A DNA stretch of 64,000 bases from Bacteroidetes bacterium RIFCSPLOWO2_12_FULL_35_15 (GTDB lineage: Bacteria > Bacteroidota > Bacteroidia > 2-12-FULL-35-15). A program made the position numbers and the translations under genes. Shown here piece after piece: positions 47,144 through 55,845 of the stretch (the first letter of the stretch is position 1; each line of letters begins with the position of its first letter). The notes under the pieces are model-generated. The model was not told the origin of the DNA. It made no database searches and saw nothing but the letters and a program-made list of their open reading frames with translations. The DNA lies in contig MEPB01000070.1 of the NCBI GenBank assembly GCA_001769385.1, positions 124,001 to 188,000 on the forward strand, written 5' to 3'.

Positions 47144-48058
47144 TTAATAGACAAGTTTAATATTATCGAGTAAAATGGCCAGGCTATCAGCATTATTATT
47201 GTTTATCATTCCAATAGTTATTTTATAATTGTCGGCTGAGTATGCTCCACTTATTATAGGGGTTAGATTAACATATCCTTTATTCCATGTTGCACTTGGG
47301 TTAAAAGAAAGTGCAGCAAATTGGGTGGTACTGGCAGAGCCTTTCGCAATAACACCAACAGTAAAAGAATAGTTTGCTTTATAATTTAATTCTAAAAATA
47401 CGGAAGCTCCGCCTTTTGGTAAAAGGAAGCTATCGACCGAAGTACATTCAAATTTATGATGTGTTGGTGTTGCATCTAGATATGCAATGCCGGAGTGAGT
47501 GCTGTTAGGAAGATTTCCTTCAAATACATTTGGGTCAGGGGAAGTAATAATTTGTAAGGTAGTATCTGAATATATTGTTTTCACCATATTGTTACCGGCC
47601 GCTTCAAAATTTTCCATTATTGCAAAATGAGTATTTGAGTTATATACTACACTTGGTGCTACGGTTATTTTTGAACCTTTTTCTAACGTAATTGTTTGAG
47701 AAAAATCATTATAAAAAGGGTATGGTGCTCTCGTGGCAGCAATTCCATTCACTTTTATTCCGGCTTTAATTCTTATTACATGGCTTCCTTCATATAATAC
47801 CGGGAATGTAACCGGTAATTCAAAACAACCTATTAATTGTTCATCAATATAAACCCATGCATCAGTTATTTTATGAGAAAGGGACCCTTCGTCACCTGTG
47901 GTTGAATTTGGAAACCCGGAAAAGTTTTTTGCTAAAGTAATTTTATCAATGTGAATATATGCCGGAATTGGTTCTGCCGGATTATAAATCTCACAGGAAG
48001 AAATAATTGCAATAAAAAAAATACTTAGAACAAAAAATAACTTGTAAGCGTATTTCAT
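47144..48058 (-). CDS. Putative lipoprotein with PEGA-like region
   Basis: This 304-residue protein has a lipoprotein signal peptide with Cys22 (IISSC). The region AWVYIDEQLIGCFELPVTFP ... YEGSHVIRIKAG resembles a PEGA-type beta domain, and the C-terminal half (LDATPTHHKFEC ... DSLAILLDNIKLVY) looks like a beta-sandwich. I do not recognise a named family. The gene is five bases after the oxidoreductase stop and 26 bp before the sugar transferase, so it is translated from the same operon. Function unknown. Confidence 0.8.
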   Translation of the reverse strand: MKYAYKLFFVLSIFFIAIISSCEIYNPAEPIPAYIHIDKITLAKNFSGFPNSTTGDEGSLSHKITDAWVYIDEQLIGCFELPVTFPVLYEGSHVIRIKAGIKVNGIAATRAPYPFYNDFSQTITLEKGSKITVAPSVVYNSNTHFAIMENFEAAGNNMVKTIYSDTTLQIITSPDPNVFEGNLPNSTHSGIAYLDATPTHHKFECTSVDSFLLPKGGASVFLELNYKANYSFTVGVIAKGSASTTQFAALSFNPSATWNKGYVNLTPIISGAYSADNYKITIGMINNNNADSLAILLDNIKLVY

Positions 48059-48063
48059 ACCAA

Positions 48064-49071
48064 CTAATTTTTTTCCGTTTGCGGTTCTTCCATAAAATTG
48101 GAGGTAACCTTTATTTTTTCAATAATTTTATAAGCCACATCTAAGGCTTTATAACCATCATCAATGGTAACTAAAGGAGCCGTATTGCTGATTATTGAAT
48201 CAGCAAACGTTTCCAGTTCCATTTTTATTGCATTGGAAGGTAAAATTGTTGGACTGTCGAAGTAAATTTGTTTTGAACCTTTGTTATTTCCAAGATCTAT
48301 AATCACTGCCAGGGGATCAACTTCACCAACAACATTGCTTAAACGTATAACGTCAATTTTTTTGTCTAAAAAATCAATGGAAACATAATTATCTTTTTGA
48401 AAAAATCTGGATTTTCGCATATTCTTCATAGAAATACGGCTGGCTGTTAGATTAGCAACACAGCCATTGTCAAATTCAATTCTCGCATTGGCAATATCCG
48501 GGGTGTCACTTACCACAGAAACGCCACTTGCGCTGATTCGCTTGATGTTTGATTTAACAACACTTAAAATAATATCAATATCATGGATCATTAAATCAAG
48601 CACTACCGAAACATCCGTTCCGCGAGGATTAAATTGTGCTAAACGGTGAGTTTCAATAAACATAGGATTTGTGCAATACTCTTTTGCTGCCATAAAAGCA
48701 GGGTTAAAACGCTCTACATGGCCAACCTGAACCTTTACGTTAGCTTCTTTTGAAAGCCCTATTAGAATCTTTGCTTCTTCAATAGTATTCGTAATGGGTT
48801 TTTCAATAAAAACATGTTTTGACTTTTTTATTGCTTTTGATGCACAATCAAAGTGTGTAATGGTTGGGGTTACAATATCCAAGGCATCAACTTGTTCAAC
48901 TAATTCTTCAAAAGATTCGAAATATTTAACTCCAAGGTCTTTAGAAACTACTTTTGCAGCTTCCAAATCTGTATCATAAAAACCTATAACTTGGTATTTT
49001 TCAATTTCTTTCAAAAGTCGGATGTGAATTTTACCTAAATGTCCGGCCCCAAGTATTCCTATTTTTATCAT
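48064..49071 (-). CDS. Gfo/Idh/MocA family oxidoreductase
   Basis: This 335-residue NAD(P)-dependent sugar or cyclitol oxidoreductase has an N-terminal Rossmann motif (GILGAGHLG) and the family EKP motif at Glu90-Pro92 (VFIEKPITNT). The C-terminal Gfo/Idh/MocA fold follows (VVLDLMIHDIDIILS). In an operon with a sugar transferase it could provide a modified nucleotide sugar, but the substrate is not predictable from sequence. It is the first gene of the operon and is divergent from pcm. Confidence 0.92.
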   Translation of the reverse strand: MIKIGILGAGHLGKIHIRLLKEIEKYQVIGFYDTDLEAAKVVSKDLGVKYFESFEELVEQVDALDIVTPTITHFDCASKAIKKSKHVFIEKPITNTIEEAKILIGLSKEANVKVQVGHVERFNPAFMAAKEYCTNPMFIETHRLAQFNPRGTDVSVVLDLMIHDIDIILSVVKSNIKRISASGVSVVSDTPDIANARIEFDNGCVANLTASRISMKNMRKSRFFQKDNYVSIDFLDKKIDVIRLSNVVGEVDPLAVIIDLGNNKGSKQIYFDSPTILPSNAIKMELETFADSIISNTAPLVTIDDGYKALDVAYKIIEKIKVTSNFMEEPQTEKN

Positions 49072-49174
49072 AATAATATAAAATTTTGGACAAAAATACT
49101 TTTTTCCACAATCCGTTCTTGAAAAAATACTCCTTATTATTCAAGATAGTTGTGTTAATTTCGTGGCAAAATAA

Positions 49175-49831
49175 ATGGTTTTGATAAACGATACATATAG
49201 ACATAAGGGATTACGAAGGCAATTATCAGTTCTTTTAAAGGAAAAAGGGATTATTGACGCGGGTGTTTTGAAAGCAATAGAGGCTGTTCCGAGGCATTTA
49301 TTTTTAAATAGTTCCTTTATTGACCACGCTTATGAAGATAAAGCATTCCCTATTGGTGCAGGTCAAACGATTTCACGGCCGCATACCGTTGCCTTTCAAT
49401 CAGAGTTATTAGAACTGAAAAAAGGTGAAAAAGTGCTTGAAATTGGAACAGGTTCCGGTTACCAAACTTGTGTATTGCTTGAAATGGGGGTTAAAGTATT
49501 TACTATTGAGCGCCAGAAAGAATTGTTCGATAAAACAAAACTCTTTTTACCAAGCATCGGGTATAACCCAAAGTTTTACTACGGAGATGGTTATAAGGGC
49601 CTGCCGGTTTTCGCTCCATTTGATAAAATTCTTATTACAGCCGGGGCACCATTAATTCCGGCACCTTTAATAGAGCAATTGAAAGTTGGCGGAAGAATGG
49701 TTATTCCAATAGGAGAAACTACACAAACAATGACATTAATCAAGAAATTGAGTGATAAAAGTATTGAAAAGACTGAGTTTGGGGAGTTTAAATTTGTGCC
49801 CTTGTTAGAAAATAAAGAATGGGGAGATTGA
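49175..49831 (+). CDS. pcm: Protein-L-isoaspartate O-methyltransferase
   Basis: This 218-residue SAM-dependent methyltransferase repairs isoaspartyl residues. Motif I is VLEIGTGSGYQTCVL, and the N-terminal PCMT features AVPRHLFL, YEDKAFPIGAGQTISRPH and the later GGRMVIPIGE are present. The length matches the bacterial family (about 210-220). The ATG at 49175 gives the normal N-terminus. It is followed by an inverted repeat and the promoter of an outer membrane protein gene. Confidence 0.95.
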   Translation: MVLINDTYRHKGLRRQLSVLLKEKGIIDAGVLKAIEAVPRHLFLNSSFIDHAYEDKAFPIGAGQTISRPHTVAFQSELLELKKGEKVLEIGTGSGYQTCVLLEMGVKVFTIERQKELFDKTKLFLPSIGYNPKFYYGDGYKGLPVFAPFDKILITAGAPLIPAPLIEQLKVGGRMVIPIGETTQTMTLIKKLSDKSIEKTEFGEFKFVPLLENKEWGD

Positions 49832-49832
49832 G

Positions 49833-49875
49833 GTTATTAACAAATGTGTGTTAATAACAAGGTTATTGTTAACAA
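49833..49875. promoter_or_regulatory. Inverted repeats between pcm and the OMP promoter
   Basis: GTTATTAACA (49833-49842) and TGTTAATAAC (49849-49858) are a perfect ten-base inverted repeat with a six-base loop. The palindrome TTGTTAACAA follows at 49866-49875. They end two bases before the -33 TTG of the next promoter. There is no T-run, so they could be operator sites as well as a weak terminator of pcm. Confidence 0.45.
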
Positions 49876-49876
49876 C

Positions 49877-49906
49877 TTGGTATTTTTGAAAATAATCATA
49901 TATTTG
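49877..49906 (+). promoter_or_regulatory. Bacteroidota housekeeping promoter
   Basis: TTG (49877-49879), 19 bases, then TATATTTG (49899-49906) exactly fits the Bacteroidota consensus TTG-N19-TAnnTTTG. It lies 57 bp upstream of the outer membrane protein start codon. Confidence 0.8.
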
Positions 49907-49963
49907 CATCGTTGATTTTGAATTTTAAACTTAAAAACAATTTAAACTAAACAACAAAAAACT

Positions 49964-50902
49964 ATGAAAAAATCAGTACTAGTAATTGCTTTAGCATTTG
50001 GTGTATCAAGTGCTTTTGCGCAAGACTTAACTTCAAAAAAAGGTGAACCAATTTTACCTGAAGCTGAAGATTGGGCTATCAGTTTTGATGCAACTCCTGT
50101 TTTCCAATTCGTTGGAAACGCATTTAGTGGTTACACTGGACCAAATGGAGCACCATCAGTAAATTTCTTAAACTCTAACCAAACCATCATTGGTAAAAAA
50201 TTCATTGATGAAAAATCTGCTTACAGAGTATTAGTACGTTTAGGATTTACCAATCAATCGTACAAAAATTTGGTTAATGATAATTCTATTGTTACTCCAG
50301 CTGTTTTCCCTGCTCAAGATGCTCAGGTTGAAGACAAATTTTCTACAAAAAGCACAAACATCGGAATTGGTGTTGGTAAAGAAATGAGAAGAGGAAAAAC
50401 CCGTTTACAAGGGTATTATGGTGCTGATGCGATGATTTGGATTTCAATGTCAGGAACAAAATACAAATATGGTAATGTTATCACACCGGTTCCAACTGCT
50501 GCAGGACAAACCGCAACTCCAACAACAACAACTTGGGATGCTGCCGGTAATGTTACAGGAACAGGACCAAGTAGTGACCGTATGTTAAGCACAAAATCAG
50601 GTATGACATTTGGAATCGGAGTTCGTGGATTCATCGGTGCTGAGTATTTTATCTTCCCGAAAATTTCAATCGGTGCTGAATATGGTTGGGGAATTGGTTA
50701 CCAAATGAGCGGTAAAGGAAAAGATATAAATGAAGAAACACAGATTGTTTCAGGTGTTAACACGCTAGCTGAACAAGAAACATTAACTGCTGGTTCTTCT
50801 AAATTTGGTTTTGATACTGATATCAACCAATCAAATATGTTTAGTTTCCATGGTCCTAACTCTGCTGGAGCAGCAACTTTACGTGCTACTTTCCACTTCT
50901 AG
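49964..50902 (+). CDS. Outer membrane beta-barrel protein
   Basis: This 312-residue protein has a signal peptide (MKKSVLVIALAFGVSSAFAQ), alternating beta-strand composition with many Gly and aromatic residues, and a C-terminal phenylalanine (TLRATFHF) as expected for an outer membrane barrel. Segments such as FIGAEYFIFPKISIGAEYGW resemble OmpW/OprF-like barrels of Bacteroidota. The strong promoter and A-rich leader suggest high expression. It ends at a bidirectional terminator. The specific role is unknown. Confidence 0.85.
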   Translation: MKKSVLVIALAFGVSSAFAQDLTSKKGEPILPEAEDWAISFDATPVFQFVGNAFSGYTGPNGAPSVNFLNSNQTIIGKKFIDEKSAYRVLVRLGFTNQSYKNLVNDNSIVTPAVFPAQDAQVEDKFSTKSTNIGIGVGKEMRRGKTRLQGYYGADAMIWISMSGTKYKYGNVITPVPTAAGQTATPTTTTWDAAGNVTGTGPSSDRMLSTKSGMTFGIGVRGFIGAEYFIFPKISIGAEYGWGIGYQMSGKGKDINEETQIVSGVNTLAEQETLTAGSSKFGFDTDINQSNMFSFHGPNSAGAATLRATFHF

Positions 50903-50921
50903 AATCAAATATTTTTTTAAT

Positions 50922-50953
50922 AAAAAAACCTACAAGAAATTGTAGGTTTTTTT
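50922..50953. terminator. Bidirectional terminator
   Basis: AAAAAAACCTACAA and TTGTAGGTTTTTTT form a perfect 14-base-pair stem around GAAA, between the convergent outer membrane protein and pseudouridine synthase genes. Confidence 0.92.
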
Positions 50954-50956
50954 ATT

Positions 50957-51493
50957 TTACAATACCTGCTCAAGTAATTTTGTAACTTCCAACTCTGTTA
51001 AATTACGCCACGCACCAGTTTTTAGGTTGCCAAGTTTAATATTCATTATTCTTGTGCGTTGTAATTTAATGACCTGATAATCAAATAGATTACACATTCT
51101 TCTTATTTGTCGGTTTAAGCCCTGTTTCAAAACAATTCTAAAAACCCTTCTTGTATTTGGTTCTGCCGTTATTGAGCAAGGTTTAGTAATTGCATCTCCA
51201 ATATTCACACCTTCGGCAATTTGCTTTAAAAACTGATTTCGCAAAGGAAGATTCAAAGTAACAATATATTCTTTTTCATGCTCAAAATCGGGATGTATGA
51301 TCTTGTTTATAATAGCATTATTAGTTGTTAATAATATCAATCCTTCTGAATCTTTATCTAAGCGACCAATCGGAAGTAACTTTTCTTTATGACCTATCGC
51401 ATCAATAATATTGCCTTCTACTTTTTCGGTGGTGCAAATAATGCCAAGGGGTTTGTTGTAAGCGATGTAAATAAAATTATTTGATTTTTCCAT
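50957..51493 (-). CDS. Pseudouridine synthase, RsuA/RluB/E/F family, without S4 domain
   Basis: This 178-residue protein has the catalytic motif PIGRLDKDSEGL with the nucleophile Asp46, followed by the typical NRQIRRMCNLFDYQVIKLQR block. It begins directly with the catalytic domain (YIAYNKPLGIICT) and lacks the N-terminal S4 RNA-binding domain, as in RluE. It isomerises a uridine in rRNA; the exact site (23S or 16S) is unclear. Confidence 0.92.
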   Translation of the reverse strand: MEKSNNFIYIAYNKPLGIICTTEKVEGNIIDAIGHKEKLLPIGRLDKDSEGLILLTTNNAIINKIIHPDFEHEKEYIVTLNLPLRNQFLKQIAEGVNIGDAITKPCSITAEPNTRRVFRIVLKQGLNRQIRRMCNLFDYQVIKLQRTRIMNIKLGNLKTGAWRNLTELEVTKLLEQVL

Positions 51494-51713
51494 TTTTAAA
51501 AATAGGGCAATTTAAATTTGAATTGTTTGTATTGCAAAGATATTTTATTTATTGAGGATTTTAGTTTTTTAGTTCTTGTCTGCCATGCTGAACTTGATAC
51601 ATCATCCGCGGGAAGATTCTTAAATAAATTCAGAATGAACCTTCCCCGGTTCCTTTTTCGAAAAATTATTTTAGTTCGTTATAATTGAAATATTTTTTTA
51701 CATTTGTCAACTT
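51494..51713. other. Intergenic region with degenerate inverted repeat
   Basis: No coding frame with features is seen. An imperfect inverted repeat at about 51584-51637 (CATGCTGAACTT and AAATTCAGAATG, 10 of 12 positions pair) resembles the ATGCTGAACTTGTTTCAGCAT-type intergenic repeats found in many bacterial genomes. The riboswitch promoter presumably lies at the right end. Confidence 0.4.
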
Positions 51714-51970
51714 TTTGGTTCCTGAGTTTGATAAAATATCAAACCGGATTAAATGGGAATCAGGTGAAAATCCTGGACATTTCCCGATGCTGTAAGTTCT
51801 TATTAGTTTAAAGTTTATTTTTTAATTTTCTGGTTGTTAGACCTGAAAAACAAAAAACAAAACAAAATTCTAATATTTTTTTTAACATTCTTAGCCACTG
51901 TCTTGAATCGAATAAAGATTCTTTAAAGATGGGAAGGCGTTAAAAACAGAACAAGTCAGAAGACCTGCCA
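51714..51970 (+). ncRNA. Cobalamin (B12) riboswitch
   Basis: The conserved core is clear: GGGAATCAGGTGAAAATCC, then TGGACATTTCCCGATGCTGTAAG, and after an AT-rich insertion the 3' blocks AGCCACTGT, GATGGGAAGGCG and AGTCAGAAGACCTGCC. This is the layout of AdoCbl-type riboswitches. It lies about 120 bp upstream of a BtuB-like receptor gene, which it should repress when B12 is plentiful. The segment between 51800 and 51890 is AT-rich and longer than usual. Confidence 0.95.
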
Positions 51971-52088
51971 AAGAAATTAACATTTGTAGCTTTCGGAGAA
52001 AAGGCGAAGAATAGACGAACTAAAATTTTTCTATCCTTACATTTTACCGTTGTTATTAATGATTTTAGCTAATGCTTAATCGTTTATA

Positions 52089-54032
52089 ATGAAATTGAAT
52101 AAAACATATCTGTTTGGGTTACTTGTCTTGCAGGCTGGTGGTGTATCTGCACAAGATACAATCCCGTCAATAAAACAATTAAAAGAGGTTGAGATACACA
52201 GTTCGCGCCTTTACAATTTTACTTCCGGAAATAAAATCGAAAAACTTGATAGCAATCTTTTAAACCGTTATTCAACAAATAATCTGGCTGATCTCCTTTC
52301 AAATGAAAGTCAGGTTTTTGTTAAAAGTTACGGGCAGGGAAGTTTAGCTACATCCTCTTTCAGAGGAGCAGGCGCTAATCATACAGCGGTTTTGTGGAAT
52401 AATTTTAATATCGAAGGTCCGATGAGTGGAATGATCGACCTTTCATTGATCCCTGTAAATTTTATAAATGATGTGACCCTTCAATATGGTGGTGCCGGAG
52501 CCTTATGGGGGACAGGGGCTGTTGGAGGGAGCATTTTGCTGAATAATTCGAGTGCCTATAATAAAGGTATTTCAATACAAACGAATACTTCTTATGGTAG
52601 TTTCTCTGATAAACAACAACAGGCAAGTGTTGAATTTAGTAAACGAAAATTTGCTTCCTCTTTAAAAGTATTTAATCACGAAGCGAAAAATGATTTCCTC
52701 TATAGTAATATTGCGAAGTATGGAAAACCACTAGAAAAGCAATTTAATGCGGAACTCAAAAAATATGGATTTCTTCAGGAAAATTATTTTCAAATAAATG
52801 CAAAGCAACAGATAAATACCAGATTCTGGTATCAGTTCAACGATAGGAATATTCCTCCTTCAATGACTCAAAATATAAGCGTTTCCAACCAAAAAGATGA
52901 AACGATCCGATTAACGAGTGAATGGCAAAGGAAAGCCGGGAAAATTAACTTGTTCCTTCGGGCAGCTTATTTTGATGAGTATTTGCGTTTTACTGATTCT
53001 TTAATTCAAATTGATTCAAGAAGCAAAACAAAAACAAGTATTGTTGAAGCTGAAGGCCGTCTGCATTTTACAAAATATGATTTGTTTAATCTTGGGTTCA
53101 ACAATACCTATCGTGAGGCTGATTCCAAAGAGTTTTCAAATACCCCTCATGAAAACCGTACTGCAGTTTTTGCCAGTTATACTATTCACACACTTACCAA
53201 TTCATGGAACGCTGTTTTAAGTGTTCGCCAGGAATTAATAAAAGGCAGACATCTTCCATTTACATCATCATTAGGAACAGAGGGAAAGATTTTGAAACGC
53301 TTTTCTATCAAAGCAAATATTGCGCAACATTTTCGTTTACCGACTTTCAATGACTTATACTATCATGGCCAGGGAGGAAAAGGAAATCCTGACCTGAAAC
53401 CGGAGAGCGGATGGTGCGAAGAAGTCGGGATAGTGCATAAATACAAATTCAGAAAAACAGAATGGGATTTGGGAGCAACAGTTTTTAATCGGAATATTGA
53501 TAATTGGATTGTTTGGATTCCTTTAACACCAATGATTTGGGCTCCTTCTAATGTTCGTAATGTTTGGTCGAGAGGAGTTGAGTACAAAATGAAATTGAAT
53601 TATTCTATCAAAAAATTAAATATTCAATTCTCATCCATGTATAATTATATCAGATCAACTGTAGAAAAATCAGCACTAGCAAATGACGCATCAGTAGGGA
53701 AATTCCTGATGTATGTTCCTATACAAAATGCGCAAGGAAGTGTATTAATTGCTTACAAAGGGACTTCATTTGCTTATGTGCAAACCTATACCGGATATCG
53801 TTTCACTACTTCAGATAATACCGGCTATTTAAAACCATACACGATTGGCAATGTAAATTTTTCACAAACCTTTGTCCTGACAGATATAAAGATCAAACTT
53901 TTTGTTCAATTAAATAATATATGGAACGAAAAATACCAGGTATTATCTTATCAGGCTATGCCAATGATGAATTACCAGTTAGGACTTGCACTTTATTTTA
54001 ATCAACCGAATATAAACCTCAAAAAACAATAA
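52089..54032 (+). CDS. btuB: TonB-dependent receptor, BtuB-like (vitamin B12 uptake)
   Basis: This 647-residue outer membrane receptor has a signal peptide (about 1-21, ending GVSAQ). A plug domain (about 30-155) is visible in ADLLSNESQVFVKSYG, TSSFRGAGANHTAVLWN and YGGAGALWGTGAVGGSI, followed by a 22-strand-type barrel (AENIAQHFRLPTFNDLYYH-like and FVQLNNIWNEKYQVLSYQAM blocks). It lacks the N-terminal CarboxypepD_reg domain of SusC receptors and matches BtuB in size. The upstream cobalamin riboswitch and the adjacent BtuG-like lipoprotein strongly support B12 transport. The next gene begins one base after its stop. Confidence 0.93.
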   Translation: MKLNKTYLFGLLVLQAGGVSAQDTIPSIKQLKEVEIHSSRLYNFTSGNKIEKLDSNLLNRYSTNNLADLLSNESQVFVKSYGQGSLATSSFRGAGANHTAVLWNNFNIEGPMSGMIDLSLIPVNFINDVTLQYGGAGALWGTGAVGGSILLNNSSAYNKGISIQTNTSYGSFSDKQQQASVEFSKRKFASSLKVFNHEAKNDFLYSNIAKYGKPLEKQFNAELKKYGFLQENYFQINAKQQINTRFWYQFNDRNIPPSMTQNISVSNQKDETIRLTSEWQRKAGKINLFLRAAYFDEYLRFTDSLIQIDSRSKTKTSIVEAEGRLHFTKYDLFNLGFNNTYREADSKEFSNTPHENRTAVFASYTIHTLTNSWNAVLSVRQELIKGRHLPFTSSLGTEGKILKRFSIKANIAQHFRLPTFNDLYYHGQGGKGNPDLKPESGWCEEVGIVHKYKFRKTEWDLGATVFNRNIDNWIVWIPLTPMIWAPSNVRNVWSRGVEYKMKLNYSIKKLNIQFSSMYNYIRSTVEKSALANDASVGKFLMYVPIQNAQGSVLIAYKGTSFAYVQTYTGYRFTTSDNTGYLKPYTIGNVNFSQTFVLTDIKIKLFVQLNNIWNEKYQVLSYQAMPMMNYQLGLALYFNQPNINLKKQ

Positions 54033-54033
54033 T

Positions 54034-55116
54034 ATGAAAACAAAAAATATTTTTTATTTAAGCGTAATGGCTTTAACGCTGACATTTACAAGTTGTAAAA
54101 AGGATGACCCTAAATCAGATCCAACAATTCCACCAACCGGTTCAGGTTATGATAATGGCGTTTTTATTATCAATCAGGGAGCCTATACAGGAGGCACCGG
54201 AACTATCAGCTATTATAACCGCAGCACCGGATCCATCAGCAATGATATATTTTATGCGAAAAATAATTTCCCTTTAGGTAATATCGCTCAATCGATGGAA
54301 CTATATAATGGTAAAGGGTATATTGTTGTGAACAATGCAGGTAAAATAGAAGTAGTAGATGGAAGTTCATTTGCAAGCAGCGGAACAATTACAGGTTTAA
54401 CATATCCTCGCTTCTTCTTAGGAATCGATAATTCAAAAGCTTACGTTACTGAATGGGGAGCAAGCGGAGTTGCTGGTGCAGTAAAAGTTATTAATCTTAG
54501 TAACAATACCGTTAGTTCAACAATTACTACCGGAAAAGGCGCAGAAACAATGGTGAAATCAGGTAATTTCGTATATGTGACATGCAGTGGAGGATTTGAT
54601 ACTGACAGTGTTGTTACAGTTATCAATTCAAATACTGATGCAGTAGTGGCTACCATCAATGTGGGAGCGAATCCAAAATATATAAAAGCAGATAATAATG
54701 GAAAGATCTGGGTATTGTGTTATGGCCAATGGGATGCTGCATTTTCATACCTGATCAAAACAGGGTCCTTAGTGAGAATTGATGTGGCTACTAACATGGT
54801 TGATCTTACATTGCCATTCTCTTCTATTTATTCCCAACCGGCCAACCTGGTAATTAACTCTGCAAAAAGCACGTTATATTATTGTTACGATAGTCAGGTT
54901 TACTCACAAAGTACCACATCTGCTTCGTTGGACGCAACTATGCTTATCAATCGAAATTTTTACGGATTAGGTATTGACCCTACCAATAATTATTTCTTTG
55001 GAGCCGATGCAGGGGATTATACTAGTGATGGCTGGGTTCTTCGCTACACTCCAACAGGTACATTGGTTGATAGTGTTAAGGTTGGAATAATTCCCGGAGA
55101 CTTTTTCTTTAAATAA
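54034..55116 (+). CDS. BtuG-like surface lipoprotein, YncE/DUF5074-type beta-propeller
   Basis: This 360-residue lipoprotein has Cys21 (TFTSC) followed by KKDD, which fits the Bacteroidota lipoprotein export signal for the cell surface. The rest is a seven-bladed YncE/DUF5074-like beta-propeller with repeated V-x-D or V-I-N strands (VKVINLSNNTV, VTVINSNTDAVVATI, LVRIDVATNMV). In Bacteroides, BtuG has this fold, binds B12 with very high affinity and sits on BtuB. Its place one base after the receptor under a B12 riboswitch makes BtuG the best call. Direct sequence similarity to BtuG was not tested. Confidence 0.85.
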   Translation: MKTKNIFYLSVMALTLTFTSCKKDDPKSDPTIPPTGSGYDNGVFIINQGAYTGGTGTISYYNRSTGSISNDIFYAKNNFPLGNIAQSMELYNGKGYIVVNNAGKIEVVDGSSFASSGTITGLTYPRFFLGIDNSKAYVTEWGASGVAGAVKVINLSNNTVSSTITTGKGAETMVKSGNFVYVTCSGGFDTDSVVTVINSNTDAVVATINVGANPKYIKADNNGKIWVLCYGQWDAAFSYLIKTGSLVRIDVATNMVDLTLPFSSIYSQPANLVINSAKSTLYYCYDSQVYSQSTTSASLDATMLINRNFYGLGIDPTNNYFFGADAGDYTSDGWVLRYTPTGTLVDSVKVGIIPGDFFFK

Positions 55117-55133
55117 TTTTTTTTAATAGATCA

Positions 55134-55844
55134 ATGATAAAAAAAGAAAAAGTAATATTTTGCTGGAGCGGAGGAAAAGACTCCGCTTTGGCTTTATACT
55201 ATGTATTACAAGAAAATAAGTTTGAAGTAATTGCCTTGCTTACTACGTTGAATGAGCAGTTCAAACGGATATCCATGCATGGTGTGCGGGAAGAATTATT
55301 GGATAAACAAGCTGAATCAATTGGTTTGCCATTGATAAAAATGTACGTGAAAGAAGGAACAAATGCAGAATATGAGAAAGCGATGGAGACCTTGCTTTCA
55401 GACTACAAGAAACAAGGAGTAAGTAAAATTATTTTCGGTGATATTTTTCTGGAAGATCTGCGAGCTTATCGCGAAAACAATTTGGCTAAAGTTGGCTTGA
55501 CTGCAGAATTTCCTTTATGGAAAAGAGATACAAAAGAATTAATTAGGGAATTTTTGAAATTAAATTTTAAAACAATTACCTGTTGTGTAAATGATGCATT
55601 TTTAAATGATGATAGCGTAGGAGTGGAGATCAATTCTGATTTTATTAATTCACTTCCGGTTAATGTTGATCCTTGTGGTGAAAATGGTGAATATCATACC
55701 TTTTGCTTTGAAGGACCCATTTTTAAAATTCCAATAAAATTTTCGATAGGAGAGAAGATTTACAAACCCTTGGAAATAAAAACGGCTGATTCGGACATAA
55801 TTGCAACCAAAGGTTTTTGGTTTTGTGAATTGTTACCGGTTTGA
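55134..55844 (+). CDS. PP-loop ATP pyrophosphatase, diphthine-ammonia ligase family
   Basis: This 236-residue cytoplasmic protein has the PP-loop SGGKDS (residues 12-17) and the family blocks MHGVREELLDKQAESIGLPL, IIFGDIFLEDLRAYREN and VDPCGENGEYHTFCFEGP. It belongs to the Dph6/MJ0570-like family (COG2102). Bacteria have no diphthamide, so a different amidation or adenylation is likely. It is 18 bp after the BtuG-like gene, within the B12-riboswitch unit, which suggests a role in corrinoid salvage or remodelling. That role is an inference from position. Confidence 0.88.
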   Translation: MIKKEKVIFCWSGGKDSALALYYVLQENKFEVIALLTTLNEQFKRISMHGVREELLDKQAESIGLPLIKMYVKEGTNAEYEKAMETLLSDYKKQGVSKIIFGDIFLEDLRAYRENNLAKVGLTAEFPLWKRDTKELIREFLKLNFKTITCCVNDAFLNDDSVGVEINSDFINSLPVNVDPCGENGEYHTFCFEGPIFKIPIKFSIGEKIYKPLEIKTADSDIIATKGFWFCELLPV

Positions 55845-55845
55845 T

